A stretch of DNA of 64,000 nt from Fodinibius halophilus. GTDB taxonomy: Bacteria > Bacteroidota > Rhodothermia > Balneolales > Balneolaceae. Position numbers and translations under genes: made by a program. The stretch spans positions 95,080 to 159,079 of the forward strand of contig NZ_JAALLS010000007.1 of NCBI RefSeq assembly GCF_011059105.1. The letters run 5' to 3'. The notes under the pieces are model-generated. The model was not told the origin of the DNA. It saw nothing but the letters and a program-made list of their open reading frames with translations, and ran no database searches. Shown here piece after piece: positions 36,135 through 45,260 of this stretch; the first letter of the stretch is position 1, and each line of letters opens with the position of its first letter.

Positions 36135-37967
36135 ATGCACAACCACACGCAACAATCACTGCGGCAAGTTCTAAAAAATCAGGTCCGCCGCCTGGAAACC
36201 AAAATTAATACCCTTGATCAACTAAGCAGCCGCCTGTCAATGGGGCGTTTAGCTGCTTTTGTCGGCGGGTTACTCCTCGTATACCTTATTGGGCAGCTAG
36301 GCCCGGAATGGGCATTTTGGGTAGCACTAGCAGGTTTTATAGGCGGGTTCTGGCGCTTGGTTAAAACACACAACCAGATTGACCAGGCGAAAGAAAAATT
36401 CTTAATATGGCAGAACATACGATCATCGCATTTAGCACGCCTCTCCTTAGACTGGCCGAACATTCCGCAGAAATCAACAACTGACAATTATGAAAACCAC
36501 CCCTTTGCTACGGACTTAGATCTAATCGGACAACATTCGTTACTACAGCTTATTGACACCTCAAACTATCAGGGTAGCACCGACCAACTGGCCAAATACC
36601 TGCTCACCGAGGAGCCGACTCCTGAGGATGTTGAACAACGACAACAAATCATCCGTGAACTGGCCCAGAAACCACAATTCCGCGACCAGCTACATTTACA
36701 GGCCGAGCTCTATAAAAAACAGGAAACGGATAACGATTGGACCCTTGAAGAACTGCTCAATTATCTCAGAAAATCTGAACAAGTAAGTTATACTACTCCC
36801 CTTTTGGTATTGGGAGGGCTCTCCATCCTCAATATTGTATTGGGAAGTCTCTACCTGGCCGGACTGATGAACCCCTATGTAATATTCACTTTTGTTCTGT
36901 ACCTTGTGATTTACAATTTTAACAGTGAAAAGATATCGGGACTCTACGATGAGTCCGACCAGATTCAGAAATTACTTAGCCGGTTTAATGCGGTATTACA
37001 CTTTTTAGAGACCAATGAATATGAAGCCGAAACTGAGCTCAAAAAATACTGCCAGCCCTTCTGGAGTAGCCAATATTCCCCTTCAAAATATGTAAAGCGC
37101 ATTATCCGAATTGCCGGGGCCGCCTCCTCGCAGCAAAGTGAAATAATCTGGATATTACTCAACTTTTTGATGCCGTGGGATCTCTACTTTTCACAGAAAC
37201 TTAGTTCATATAAAAAAGAGTTAGCGCCTCACCTGGAAGAATGGATCGACCATTTTTACAAACTGGAAGCCTTCTCATCTTTAGCCAACTTCTCGTGGTT
37301 AAATCCGCACTATACTTTTTCATTGCCAAACAATAATGCTGATAAACCATTTGAGGCAACAGACCTCGGGCATCCCCTTCTACCCGAAGAGCAAAAAGTA
37401 ACAAACAATGTCGCTATTGAAGAAAAAGGAGATATTCTACTCATCACGGGCTCCAATATGGCAGGGAAAAGTACCTTCCTGCGAACTATGGGCATAAACA
37501 TGGCTATGTGTTTTGCCGGTGCACCTGTCAATGCCTCTGCTCTCTCAACCATTCCATTTCGTTTATATAGCAGCATCAATGTTACCGACTCTTTGGATGA
37601 TGGACTCTCCCATTTTTATGCAGAAGTAAAACATCTTCGCGGTTTGTTGGAACTGCTAAGGGATGATCACCAAACACCTGTATTCTTTATGGTTGATGAG
37701 ATCTACCGTGGTACCAATAACCGTGAGCGTCTGCAGGGCAGCGAAGCTTTCCTCAAAAATGTAGCCGGTAAAAATGGGATCGGTCTTGTCTCTACACACG
37801 ATCTGGAACTGGCCCAACTCGAAGAAACGATTCCTCAGCTTAGTAATTGGCACTTCGAGGAAACCATAGAAGACGGGAAGATGAGCTTTGAATACAAGCT
37901 AAAACCCGGCCCCTGCCCTACTACCAATGCCCTGAAAATTATGGAGATGGAAGGACTACCTACGTGA
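36135..37967 (+). CDS. Membrane-anchored MutS-family ATPase
   Basis: 610 residues. The C-terminal part is a MutS ATPase: Walker A LITGSNMAGKSTFLRTMGI near residue 440, the SSINVTDSLDDGLSHFYAEV segment, Walker B FFMVDEIYRGTNN and VSTHDLEL. The mismatch-recognition domain of MutS is absent. Instead there are two pairs of membrane helices, at about 37-75 and 220-260. This matches a MutS-related subfamily common in Bacteroidota whose role is unknown. Mismatch repair is unlikely. Its stop codon is the first base triplet of an inverted-repeat element. Confidence 0.88.
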   Translation: MHNHTQQSLRQVLKNQVRRLETKINTLDQLSSRLSMGRLAAFVGGLLLVYLIGQLGPEWAFWVALAGFIGGFWRLVKTHNQIDQAKEKFLIWQNIRSSHLARLSLDWPNIPQKSTTDNYENHPFATDLDLIGQHSLLQLIDTSNYQGSTDQLAKYLLTEEPTPEDVEQRQQIIRELAQKPQFRDQLHLQAELYKKQETDNDWTLEELLNYLRKSEQVSYTTPLLVLGGLSILNIVLGSLYLAGLMNPYVIFTFVLYLVIYNFNSEKISGLYDESDQIQKLLSRFNAVLHFLETNEYEAETELKKYCQPFWSSQYSPSKYVKRIIRIAGAASSQQSEIIWILLNFLMPWDLYFSQKLSSYKKELAPHLEEWIDHFYKLEAFSSLANFSWLNPHYTFSLPNNNADKPFEATDLGHPLLPEEQKVTNNVAIEEKGDILLITGSNMAGKSTFLRTMGINMAMCFAGAPVNASALSTIPFRLYSSINVTDSLDDGLSHFYAEVKHLRGLLELLRDDHQTPVFFMVDEIYRGTNNRERLQGSEAFLKNVAGKNGIGLVSTHDLELAQLEETIPQLSNWHFEETIEDGKMSFEYKLKPGPCPTTNALKIMEMEGLPT

Positions 37968-38162
37968 ATTAGGAATTGAAAATTAGGAATTAAGAATTAG
38001 GAGTATAGAGGAATCAATAGTCAGAAATCAAAATTCAGAATGGCTGCCTAAGACTTCTGATTCCTGAATTCTGACGTTCTTTTACCCACACCTTCCCTTT
38101 GAATAAGTCCAACATTAAAATTGCCCACCCTCTCCCATTCCTAATTTTTAATTCCTAATTCA
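37965..38162. repeat. 198-base element with 26-base terminal inverted repeats
   Basis: The left arm 37965-37990 (TGAATTAGGAATTG and on) and right arm 38137-38162 are inverted copies with 25 of 26 matches. A nested weaker pair (GTCAGAAATCA... against ...TTCTGAC) lies inside. There is no open frame. The arms share the AATTAGG motif with 16659-16705. The shape suggests a MITE-like or hairpin element. Confidence 0.65.
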
Positions 38163-38164
38163 TT

Positions 38165-38192
38165 TGTAACCTTTCTAGAAACCATCAGTGTA
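38165..38192 (+). promoter_or_regulatory. Candidate ECF sigma promoter before the sigma gene
   Basis: TGTAAC, 16 bases, then AGTGTA, 39 bases before the chosen start. It matches the site at 41385-41412 (TGTAAC-N16-CGTCTA) in the first six bases, the spacing, and four of six in the second box. ECF factors commonly autoregulate, and AAC is a common ECF -35 core. Confidence 0.45.
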
Positions 38193-38230
38193 CTATAGTG
38201 GATTAAGAAAAAGAAAACTTAAACACACTG

Positions 38231-38797
38231 GTGGTGAACTCAACTTCTGACAATGCGCTGATGCTTAAGGTGAAAGAGGGTGATCTCGATAAACTGGGAC
38301 TGCTCTTCGAACGCTATAATAAGCGTCTTTACCATTTTTTTTACCGCCTGACCCACCGCCGGGACCTTAGTGAAGACTTGGTACAGGGTGTTTTTGAACG
38401 CATCCTAAAATACCGAAATACCTATACCAATAGTGGTTCATTCGCCACATGGATATTCCAGATTGCCCGTAATCTACAAGCTGATCACTACTCTCAGAAT
38501 AGCCCTTGTGAACAAGCTGACAGAGATATTGAATGGGAAAAGTTGGAAGGTGATAACATCATTTTTGAAAAAGAGCAACAACAAGAACAGGAATTAGAAT
38601 TACTGCAACAAGCCATTAATCAGCTGAGTGATACCAAAAAGGAGACATTGATTCTCAGTCGATTCGAAGGTTTTAGATATAAAGAAATTGCAGAAATCAT
38701 GGGGTGCTCAGAAAGTGCCGTAAAGGTTCGAATTTTCAGAGCGCTACAAGAGCTTGAAGTACAGATGAAAGAACTCAAAAGAAACGGATATGATTAA
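38231..38797 (+). CDS. ECF RNA polymerase sigma factor
   Basis: 188 residues from a GTG. Region 2 is clear (LGLLFERYNKRLYHFFYRLT, DLSEDLVQGVFERILKYRNTY, FATWIFQIARNLQADHY), and region 4 follows (LSDTKKETLILSRFEGFRYKEIAEIMGCSESAVKVRIFRALQEL reduced to its helix-turn-helix). No region 3 or extra domain is present, so it is a plain ECF factor. It overlaps the next gene, an apparent anti-sigma protein, by 8 bases. A matching promoter site precedes it, and another precedes the last gene of the cluster. Confidence 0.93.
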   Translation: MVNSTSDNALMLKVKEGDLDKLGLLFERYNKRLYHFFYRLTHRRDLSEDLVQGVFERILKYRNTYTNSGSFATWIFQIARNLQADHYSQNSPCEQADRDIEWEKLEGDNIIFEKEQQQEQELELLQQAINQLSDTKKETLILSRFEGFRYKEIAEIMGCSESAVKVRIFRALQELEVQMKELKRNGYD

Positions 38798-39587
38798 CGA
38801 ACAATATATCGAGCTAATTACCGCTTATATCGATGACTCGATTACCTCAGAACAACGGGTCCGGCTAAACGACCTCATTGATAAGGGGGAAATAGATATT
38901 GATATCAAACAAATGGAGGCCACATACAAGAAGATGGGCCAATTACCGGCACCTGAACCATCAGATCAAATGCGGGAAGCCTTTTACGACATGATCGGAA
39001 ATGAAAAAGAGCAACAAGTCCCACAAAAAAGTAATACATGGATAAATCGTATTGAAGAACTTTTCGCCCCCAAAAAAGTGCCACGAATGGCTTTTTTCAC
39101 TGTAATATTCTTGGTTGGGATGTTTACCGGAAACCTTCTTACTCCCTTCCAGGATTATCAGCAACAGATGGATCAGTTGTCAGGAGAGGTCTCAAAGATG
39201 CGCCAGGTTATGATGATGAGCCTGCTGGATAACCAATCCTCTTCGGAACGCCTCAAAGCCGTAAATATCAGCACCGATATACAGACAGCTGATAAACGAG
39301 TCGTAACAGCATTACTTAAAACCTTAAACAATGATTCCAATGTAAATGTACGGTTGGCGAGTATCCAAGCCTTATTACACCATGCAGAAAACCCAAGGGT
39401 ACGAAGAGGATTAATCCGCTCAATTTCACGGCAGACGTCTCCACAAATACAGGTTGCCCTGGCCGATGCCATGCTGGCCCTGCAGGAAACACAATCTGTT
39501 GATGAGTTACAGAAACTACTACAACAGAACGAGCTGGATTCCACAGTCCGTGACAAACTGAAAAATACTATTGCAGCCCTAAGTTAA
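38790..39587 (+). CDS. Putative anti-sigma factor with HEAT-like repeats
   Basis: 265 residues. The N-terminal 75 residues are acidic and helical (ELITAYIDDSITSEQRVRLN), like the cytoplasmic domain of anti-sigma factors but without a Cys-His zinc motif. One membrane helix follows (about 99-117, MAFFTVIFLVGMFTGNLL). The periplasmic part has a short coiled coil (YQQQMDQLSGEVSKMRQ) and two to three HEAT-like repeats (VVTALLKTLNNDSNVNVRLA, RVRRGLIRSISRQTSPQIQV). It overlaps the ECF gene by 8 bases, the classic sigma/anti-sigma layout. The HEAT part may sense an envelope partner. Confidence 0.8.
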   Translation: MINEQYIELITAYIDDSITSEQRVRLNDLIDKGEIDIDIKQMEATYKKMGQLPAPEPSDQMREAFYDMIGNEKEQQVPQKSNTWINRIEELFAPKKVPRMAFFTVIFLVGMFTGNLLTPFQDYQQQMDQLSGEVSKMRQVMMMSLLDNQSSSERLKAVNISTDIQTADKRVVTALLKTLNNDSNVNVRLASIQALLHHAENPRVRRGLIRSISRQTSPQIQVALADAMLALQETQSVDELQKLLQQNELDSTVRDKLKNTIAALS

Positions 39588-39599
39588 ACAGATAAGATC

Positions 39600-40499
39600 A
39601 TGAAATACTTCAAATCTTTTTTCTATAACACGCTCTACGCAACCTTTGCATTAACCTTGCTGACACCTCTTTTGTCGCCATTCAATTCTGTAACCCAAAA
39701 TACCACACGCACCATTAAAAAGAGCATGACATTTGCCGATCCGGCAGATCCTGGAAATAAATTTAAGGTTATGAATATCGACGGCTCGGTAACCGTGGAA
39801 GCCTATGATGGTGATACCATAGAACTTACTATAAAAGAACAGATTGACGGCACGCCCGGAGAAGTTAGACAAGCCAGAGAAGAGCTGGAATACAAAGTTG
39901 AACGCCGCGGGAATCTTATCCTAACCTATCTTGATGCCCCATTTATTACGTTTCGATTTGATGGTAAGGACGTACATTATTCTGTTGACCGTAATGATGA
40001 CAGCTATATATTCATCCACAACCTACACCTGAAGGTCCCCCAAGCCATCCTCCTTGATGTTTCCTCCATTAACAAAGGGGGCATAAATATCGATGGTAAT
40101 TTTAAAGCGGTAGAAGCCAGTAACGTAAACGGCTCGCTAAACCTGACACATTTGACCTCTAAGACCAGAGCCAACACGATAAATGGAGATATCACTGTTT
40201 CCTATGATAAAGTGCCCGTTAAAGATTCTGAATATCACACCATCAATGGCACTATTGAAGTTAACATGCCGGACGACCTTTCTGCCGATATCTACTTCAA
40301 AAGCCTGCATGGCGACATATACACCGACTTCCAAAATGTGAAACCGTTAACCCCAAAGGTAAAAACTGTATCGAATTCGAACCGATCTAAAGTTATGTAT
40401 GAAGTAAAAAAATTCAGTCCTCTGCGTATTGCTAATGGTAGCGTAGAGCTCCGTTTTGAAGTACTAAATGGAGACGTCTATATCCGCAAACAATCATAA
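39600..40499 (+). CDS. DUF4097-family secreted beta-helix protein
   Basis: 299 residues with a signal segment (residues 8-28). The body has the repeated beta pattern of the DUF4097 (adhesin-like) family: KVMNIDGSVTVEAYDGDTIELTI, then INIDGNFKAVEASNVNGSLN and RANTINGDITVSYD, ending VELRFEVLNGDVYIRK. Members are often encoded beside ECF sigma/anti-sigma pairs. It shares layout and ending with the next gene, so the two are paralogues. Envelope stress sensing or structure is inferred. Confidence 0.83.
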   Translation: MKYFKSFFYNTLYATFALTLLTPLLSPFNSVTQNTTRTIKKSMTFADPADPGNKFKVMNIDGSVTVEAYDGDTIELTIKEQIDGTPGEVRQAREELEYKVERRGNLILTYLDAPFITFRFDGKDVHYSVDRNDDSYIFIHNLHLKVPQAILLDVSSINKGGINIDGNFKAVEASNVNGSLNLTHLTSKTRANTINGDITVSYDKVPVKDSEYHTINGTIEVNMPDDLSADIYFKSLHGDIYTDFQNVKPLTPKVKTVSNSNRSKVMYEVKKFSPLRIANGSVELRFEVLNGDVYIRKQS

Positions 40500-40577
40500 A
40501 CGTATTAAACCAACACACGCTCTACTATGCTACCCCAAAATCAGCATGATATGAACCATCTAAAAAAATTAACAGCC

Positions 40578-41384
40578 ATGAACACACTCAAATATATATC
40601 TATCCTGCTTTTTGCCACACTACTGCTTCCATTACAGATACAAGCCCAGGAACAAATTGCCGTCCCCCTGTCAAACCCCGGTGAACCAGGCTTACTCGAT
40701 ATTGGAGTCGTTCGCGGTTCTATTACAGTAAATGGATATGATGGCAAAGAAGTGCTTGTTGCCTATTCCGGCGAAGACGATCAAAAACAGGAAGTAACCC
40801 AAAAAGGGCTGCGTCGAATTTCGAATAATGGCGTAGGTTTTGAAGTTACGGAAGACAACAACGAAGTGGAGGTGAGCGGCGCCTCTCCTATGCAGTCTAT
40901 TGATTTTGAAATCACTGTGCCACGTAATTTTGGGCTAAACCTCTCTACCGTTAATGGTGGCGAAATATTGGTCAACAATGTGAATGGAGAGATGGAGATC
41001 AGTAATGTAAACGGCAAAGTAACTCTCCGGAATGTAGGTGGGTCGGCCCTTATAAATACCGTTAATGGAGATATTAAAGCCACATTTTCGAAAGTTGCCC
41101 CCAATAGCCCTATGGCATTTAGCAATCTGAATGGAGATATCGACATCACTTTTCCTGCCGATGTTAAGATAAATGCAAAGATGAAATCAGAATGGGGCGA
41201 AGTTTTTACTGATTTTGAAATGAATATCCAGCGTACAGACAAGAAAAATATTAAATCGTCTGCCAATGATGGAGTTTACAAAGTTTCTGTTAACAACTGG
41301 ATCTATGGTGCTATCAACGGCGGCGGACCGGAATACCTCTTTAAGAGTATGCGGGGCGATATTTATATCCGAAAAAATAAATAG
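40578..41384 (+). CDS. DUF4097-family secreted beta-helix protein, second copy
   Basis: 268 residues from the ATG at 40578, chosen because a clean signal peptide begins there (MNTLKYISILLFATLLLPLQ, cleavage near IQAQ). In-frame ATGs at 40551 and 40527 are alternatives. The body repeats the DUF4097 pattern (DIGVVRGSITVNGYDGKEV, VNNVNGEMEISNVNGKVTLR, ALINTVNGDIKATF) and ends SMRGDIYIRK, like the previous protein. It lies 78 bases downstream of that gene. A promoter-like site starts at the base after its stop codon. Confidence 0.83.
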   Translation: MNTLKYISILLFATLLLPLQIQAQEQIAVPLSNPGEPGLLDIGVVRGSITVNGYDGKEVLVAYSGEDDQKQEVTQKGLRRISNNGVGFEVTEDNNEVEVSGASPMQSIDFEITVPRNFGLNLSTVNGGEILVNNVNGEMEISNVNGKVTLRNVGGSALINTVNGDIKATFSKVAPNSPMAFSNLNGDIDITFPADVKINAKMKSEWGEVFTDFEMNIQRTDKKNIKSSANDGVYKVSVNNWIYGAINGGGPEYLFKSMRGDIYIRKNK

Positions 41385-41412
41385 TGTAACGAAACCTGGA
41401 AGTACCCGTCTA
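41385..41412 (+). promoter_or_regulatory. Candidate ECF sigma promoter before the DUF5916 gene
   Basis: TGTAAC, 16 bases, CGTCTA, starting one base after the stop of the DUF4097 gene and 35 bases before the DUF5916 start. It shares sequence and exact spacing with 38165-38192. TGTAAC/CGTCTA-type boxes resemble ECF promoters in other Bacteroidota. Confidence 0.5.
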
Positions 41413-41447
41413 CTTAAAAACGAACTAACCTAATATGAAGGTCTATT

Positions 41448-44147
41448 ATGCATTCCTTACTACTCCGTTATATATCCGTTTTCTTTCTCATGTTTGTCAT
41501 AACTAACCTGGCCTGGGGCCAGGAAACCACAGAGGAAAGCAGAAATACCGAAACGACCAATCCCAGCTCACTATCCTTAGGGGCATTAAAAATAAGCCCG
41601 CAAAATGAGATAACCCTGGATGGAAAGCTCGATGAGAACATCTGGAAAAACGCCCGTATTGCAACGGATTTTACACAACGTATTCCCAATGATGGAGCAC
41701 CCGCCTCTGAAAAAACGGAAGTCCAAGTAGTTTATTCAAACGATGCACTTTATGTGGGTATCCGGGCATTCGACAGTGCTATGGATTCTGTAGCTGCTAC
41801 TCTTTTCCGTAAGGATGGAGCAGCTTACAGCGACTGGGTTTACGTAAGTATTGACAGCTATAGTGATAACCGTACGAGCTTTAATTTCGCGGTTAATCCA
41901 CGGGGAGTCCAAAAGGATATCCTGATATTCAACGATAGTAATGAGGATAAACGATGGGATGCCGTCTGGGAAACGAAGACGACCATCCTGGAAAACAGCT
42001 GGGTAGCAGAACTCCGGATTCCACTGTCGCAACTTCGCTTTGATACTGATAAAACAGAACAAAGCTGGGGTATTAATTTTCAGCGCAGGTTAGCTCGCAA
42101 AGAAGAGATCTCATTTTGGTCACCCACGCCCCAGGATGCTTCCGGCCTCGTTTCTCTCTATGGTGAGCTTACGGGTATCAAAGAGCTTCCAAAAATAAAT
42201 CGACTGGAGATCACCCCATATGCTTCCAGCGATTTAACAAAAGCACCCGGTGATGATAAGAATCCCTATTACAACGCTAACGATTGGAATGGTTCTATAG
42301 GTGCTGATATCAAATATAGCCTCACCCCCGACCTTACACTGACCGGCACCATCAATCCTGATTTTGGGCAAGTCGAAGCTGATCCCGCTGTAATAAATTT
42401 AAGTGCTTTTGAGACCTTCTTTCCCGAACAGCGGCCGTTTTTCCTGGAAGGGACAGATATTTTTGAATTCGGACGTACCAAAACGCATAACACTTTTGGA
42501 AATCCTCTGGTATTTTACTCCAGACGCATAGGCCGCCGACCACAAGGTAACGCCTCGAACTCGGGTATTGATCCCCAATATACCGACGTCCCCAGTCAAA
42601 CAACAATCGCCAGTGCAGCCAAACTCAGTGGCAAAACAGATAATGGATTTTCATTGGGCATTTTAAATGCGTTTACCCTTCGTGAAAAGGCCCAGTTCCA
42701 AACGACTACCAATACCGACGGCAGCGTGAGCGTAGAACCCCCGACCAACTATTTTGTGGGGCGTGTAAAACAAGATTTTGATGGCGGTCAGACCACTGTG
42801 GGTGCCTATGGCAGTGCGGTAAATAGATCTATCCGGGCCGATTACCTCAGCCAGTCCCTCCATAATTCGGCCTATATCGCCGGCCTCGATTTTGAACACA
42901 GCTGGAAAGATCGTGAATGGATTCTAAGCGGTACCCTCTCGGGGATCAGCGTCAACGGTTCAAAAGAAGCCATTGCCGCTACCCAGCGCAGCAGTGCCCG
43001 TTACTATAATCGTGTAGACGCTGATTACTTGTCTGTAGATCCCAATAAAACCAATCTATCAGGCTATGCCGGGGAACTGTCGATCGGTAAATTTGGCGGT
43101 GATCATTGGAGAGGATCCCTTACTTATTCTACCGTTAGTCCCGGTTATGAAGTAAATGATATCGGATTCGAAAATCGTGCCGACTACCATGCGCTCTCCT
43201 ATTTTCTATCCTATCAAGAATCCTCTCCAGAGCTTTTCCGCTTTTATAAACTCTGGGCCTTTGCGGGACACGGATGGAATTATGGTGGAGACCTCATCAA
43301 CAACTACTACCGAACGGGAGCATTTTTCCAGCTCAAAAACTTATGGTCGTTTAACTATAATGCAGGCTTTAACGGCAAATCATACTTAGACCGTCTTAGC
43401 CGGGGCGGACCGGTAGCCGAACGTGCGAAAGACTGGAATTTCAATATTAATATCAATTCTGACCAAACCCGGAAAGTCTCGTTCAATATAGGAACCTCTC
43501 ATCGCAGTGATGTCTCCGGGGAATTTGACCACTCCTATTGGACCGGCCTTGAAATACGTCCTGCTACCTTTATTCAGCTCAGTATCTCCCCTCAGTTCTC
43601 TATAGAAAAAGATACCGACCAGTATGTTACATCTTCAGAAGACCCATCTGCCCAAAATACGTATGGAAACCGTTATGTTTTTGCTGATATTGACAAAAGC
43701 ACTCTTTCTACCAGCATACGCCTGGATTGGACATTTACCCCCTCTATAAGCCTACAAACCTACGTTCGCCCGTTTATAACCAGTGGTAACTTTTACAACT
43801 ATAAAGAGTTTACTGCCCCTTATGACTATAAGTTTGCCGTCTATGGTGAGGACCGCGGTGTAATTCAAAAAAATAATGACGTATATACCGTCGACCCCGA
43901 TGGAGCTGGTACAGCACCGTCGTTTACTTTTGAAGAGCAAGACTTCAACTTTAAGTCTATACAAACGAATGCTGTTTTTCGGTGGGAATATCAGCCGGGC
44001 TCTATCTTTTATCTCGTATGGCAACAGGATCAATCTCACAAATCAGTCCACAATGACTTCCGCTTAGGTCGTGATATCAAACGGCTCTTTGATACTAAAC
44101 CCACAACCGTCTTTCTGCTGAAATTCAGTTATTGGTTTGGCAGCTAG
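41448..44147 (+). CDS. DUF5916 outer-membrane protein with N-terminal CBM9-like domain
   Basis: 899 residues. A signal peptide (about 5-23, cleavage near AWGQ) precedes a carbohydrate-binding family 9-like domain (about 45-225: ITLDGKLDENIWKNARIATD, VGIRAFDSA, and SFNFAVNPRGVQKD). The rest is the DUF5916 beta-barrel type region, with DFGQVEADPAVINLSAFETF and FFPEQRPFFLEGTDIF as landmarks, ending KFSYWFGS, a Phe/Trp-rich end expected of an outer-membrane barrel. Its role is unknown; surface binding of sugars or peptides is possible. It is the last gene of the ECF cluster, with its own promoter-like site and a terminator. Confidence 0.9.
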   Translation: MHSLLLRYISVFFLMFVITNLAWGQETTEESRNTETTNPSSLSLGALKISPQNEITLDGKLDENIWKNARIATDFTQRIPNDGAPASEKTEVQVVYSNDALYVGIRAFDSAMDSVAATLFRKDGAAYSDWVYVSIDSYSDNRTSFNFAVNPRGVQKDILIFNDSNEDKRWDAVWETKTTILENSWVAELRIPLSQLRFDTDKTEQSWGINFQRRLARKEEISFWSPTPQDASGLVSLYGELTGIKELPKINRLEITPYASSDLTKAPGDDKNPYYNANDWNGSIGADIKYSLTPDLTLTGTINPDFGQVEADPAVINLSAFETFFPEQRPFFLEGTDIFEFGRTKTHNTFGNPLVFYSRRIGRRPQGNASNSGIDPQYTDVPSQTTIASAAKLSGKTDNGFSLGILNAFTLREKAQFQTTTNTDGSVSVEPPTNYFVGRVKQDFDGGQTTVGAYGSAVNRSIRADYLSQSLHNSAYIAGLDFEHSWKDREWILSGTLSGISVNGSKEAIAATQRSSARYYNRVDADYLSVDPNKTNLSGYAGELSIGKFGGDHWRGSLTYSTVSPGYEVNDIGFENRADYHALSYFLSYQESSPELFRFYKLWAFAGHGWNYGGDLINNYYRTGAFFQLKNLWSFNYNAGFNGKSYLDRLSRGGPVAERAKDWNFNININSDQTRKVSFNIGTSHRSDVSGEFDHSYWTGLEIRPATFIQLSISPQFSIEKDTDQYVTSSEDPSAQNTYGNRYVFADIDKSTLSTSIRLDWTFTPSISLQTYVRPFITSGNFYNYKEFTAPYDYKFAVYGEDRGVIQKNNDVYTVDPDGAGTAPSFTFEEQDFNFKSIQTNAVFRWEYQPGSIFYLVWQQDQSHKSVHNDFRLGRDIKRLFDTKPTTVFLLKFSYWFGS

Positions 44148-44165
44148 CACTTTTCTAAGCATAAC

Positions 44166-44202
44166 AAATGGCTTCAGTTATTACAGGCTGAGGCCATTTT
44201 TA
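44166..44202 (+). terminator. Terminator of the ECF cluster
   Basis: AATGGCTTCAG / CTGAGGCCATT (one G-T pair) followed by TTTTATT, about 20 bases past the DUF5916 stop. Confidence 0.75.
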
Positions 44203-44238
44203 TTGCAATAAATCCTTCGTATTATTTCGGCAGATAAA

Positions 44239-45225
44239 ATGGTAACCGATTTCAGACCTGAATTAATGGATTTAAGCACCGAAATAACACAAGCCCACCA
44301 TCGTATCAGGGAGGATATCTTCCAAACCCCTCTTCTCTATTCCAATTGGTTAAGTGGGTACTGTAATGGGGAGGTCTATTTGAAGCTGGAGAGCGAACAA
44401 ATTACCGGATCATTTAAAGCCCGGGGCAGCCTCAATAAACTTAAGTGGTTGCAAGAAAATGATATCTCCAAATTACCTGTGACTGCCTCCACCGGAAATC
44501 ACGGACTTGGTTTTGCCCGAGCGTGTGATCTTTTGGGGATAGATGGAAAAGTTTTTCTACCTCATAATGCGGTTGAATCCAAAGTAGAAGCAATCAAGAA
44601 CTATGATGTAGAAATCGAATTCCATGGGCAAGATCCCTATACCACCGAAAAGTATACCCGCCAAACTGCTGAAGAACAGGGATGGATCTATGTATCCCCC
44701 TACAACGATCCACAAATTGTAGCCGGTCAGGGAACCATTGCAGTAGAAATCCTCGAACAACTCTCTAATGAACCGGATAATGTGTTGGCAACTGTGGGGG
44801 GAGGGGGATTAATTTCAGGAATCGGTACCTATATAAATAATCATGCATCAGATACTAAGATTATAGGATGTCAGCCCGAAAATTCTCCTGAAATGGGCAT
44901 AAGTGTTCGCGCCGGTGTATATAAAGAGGTAGAGTCGAAACCAACGCTTTCTGATGGTTCAGCAGGTGGCTTTGAACCCGATTCTATAACCTTTAATCTG
45001 TGTAAAAAGTTAGTCGATAAATTTATCTTTATTTCTGAAGACGAAATTGCCGGTGCCATTCGTTCTATGGTTGAGCGACATAGCAAATTGGTAGAAGGGT
45101 CGGCCGGTGTAGCTATTGCCAGCCTGCTGAAACAACCCAAACAGTTTGCTAACCAAACTACTGTCATTGTCGTTTGTGGTGCTAATATATCGTCTGACAA
45201 GCTACAATCAGTATTATGTGGTTAA
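44239..45225 (+). CDS. PLP-dependent threonine/serine dehydratase
   Basis: 328 residues, fold-type II PLP enzyme. The PLP lysine is in ITGSFKARGSL, the substrate loop is TASTGNHGLGFARA, and the phosphate-binding TVGGGGLISGIG and the late VVCGANISSDKL complete the family pattern. It has no ACT domain. It is the second member of this family in the window, but its closest motifs (SFKARGS, STGNHG) differ from the copy at 15693 (AFKFRGA, SSGNHA), so the substrate may differ. It is preceded by a terminator and followed by a SIMPL gene 35 bases later. Confidence 0.9.
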   Translation: MVTDFRPELMDLSTEITQAHHRIREDIFQTPLLYSNWLSGYCNGEVYLKLESEQITGSFKARGSLNKLKWLQENDISKLPVTASTGNHGLGFARACDLLGIDGKVFLPHNAVESKVEAIKNYDVEIEFHGQDPYTTEKYTRQTAEEQGWIYVSPYNDPQIVAGQGTIAVEILEQLSNEPDNVLATVGGGGLISGIGTYINNHASDTKIIGCQPENSPEMGISVRAGVYKEVESKPTLSDGSAGGFEPDSITFNLCKKLVDKFIFISEDEIAGAIRSMVERHSKLVEGSAGVAIASLLKQPKQFANQTTVIVVCGANISSDKLQSVLCG

Positions 45226-45260
45226 ATCATTTTAAAATTAATACTTAAAACTATCTTCCT

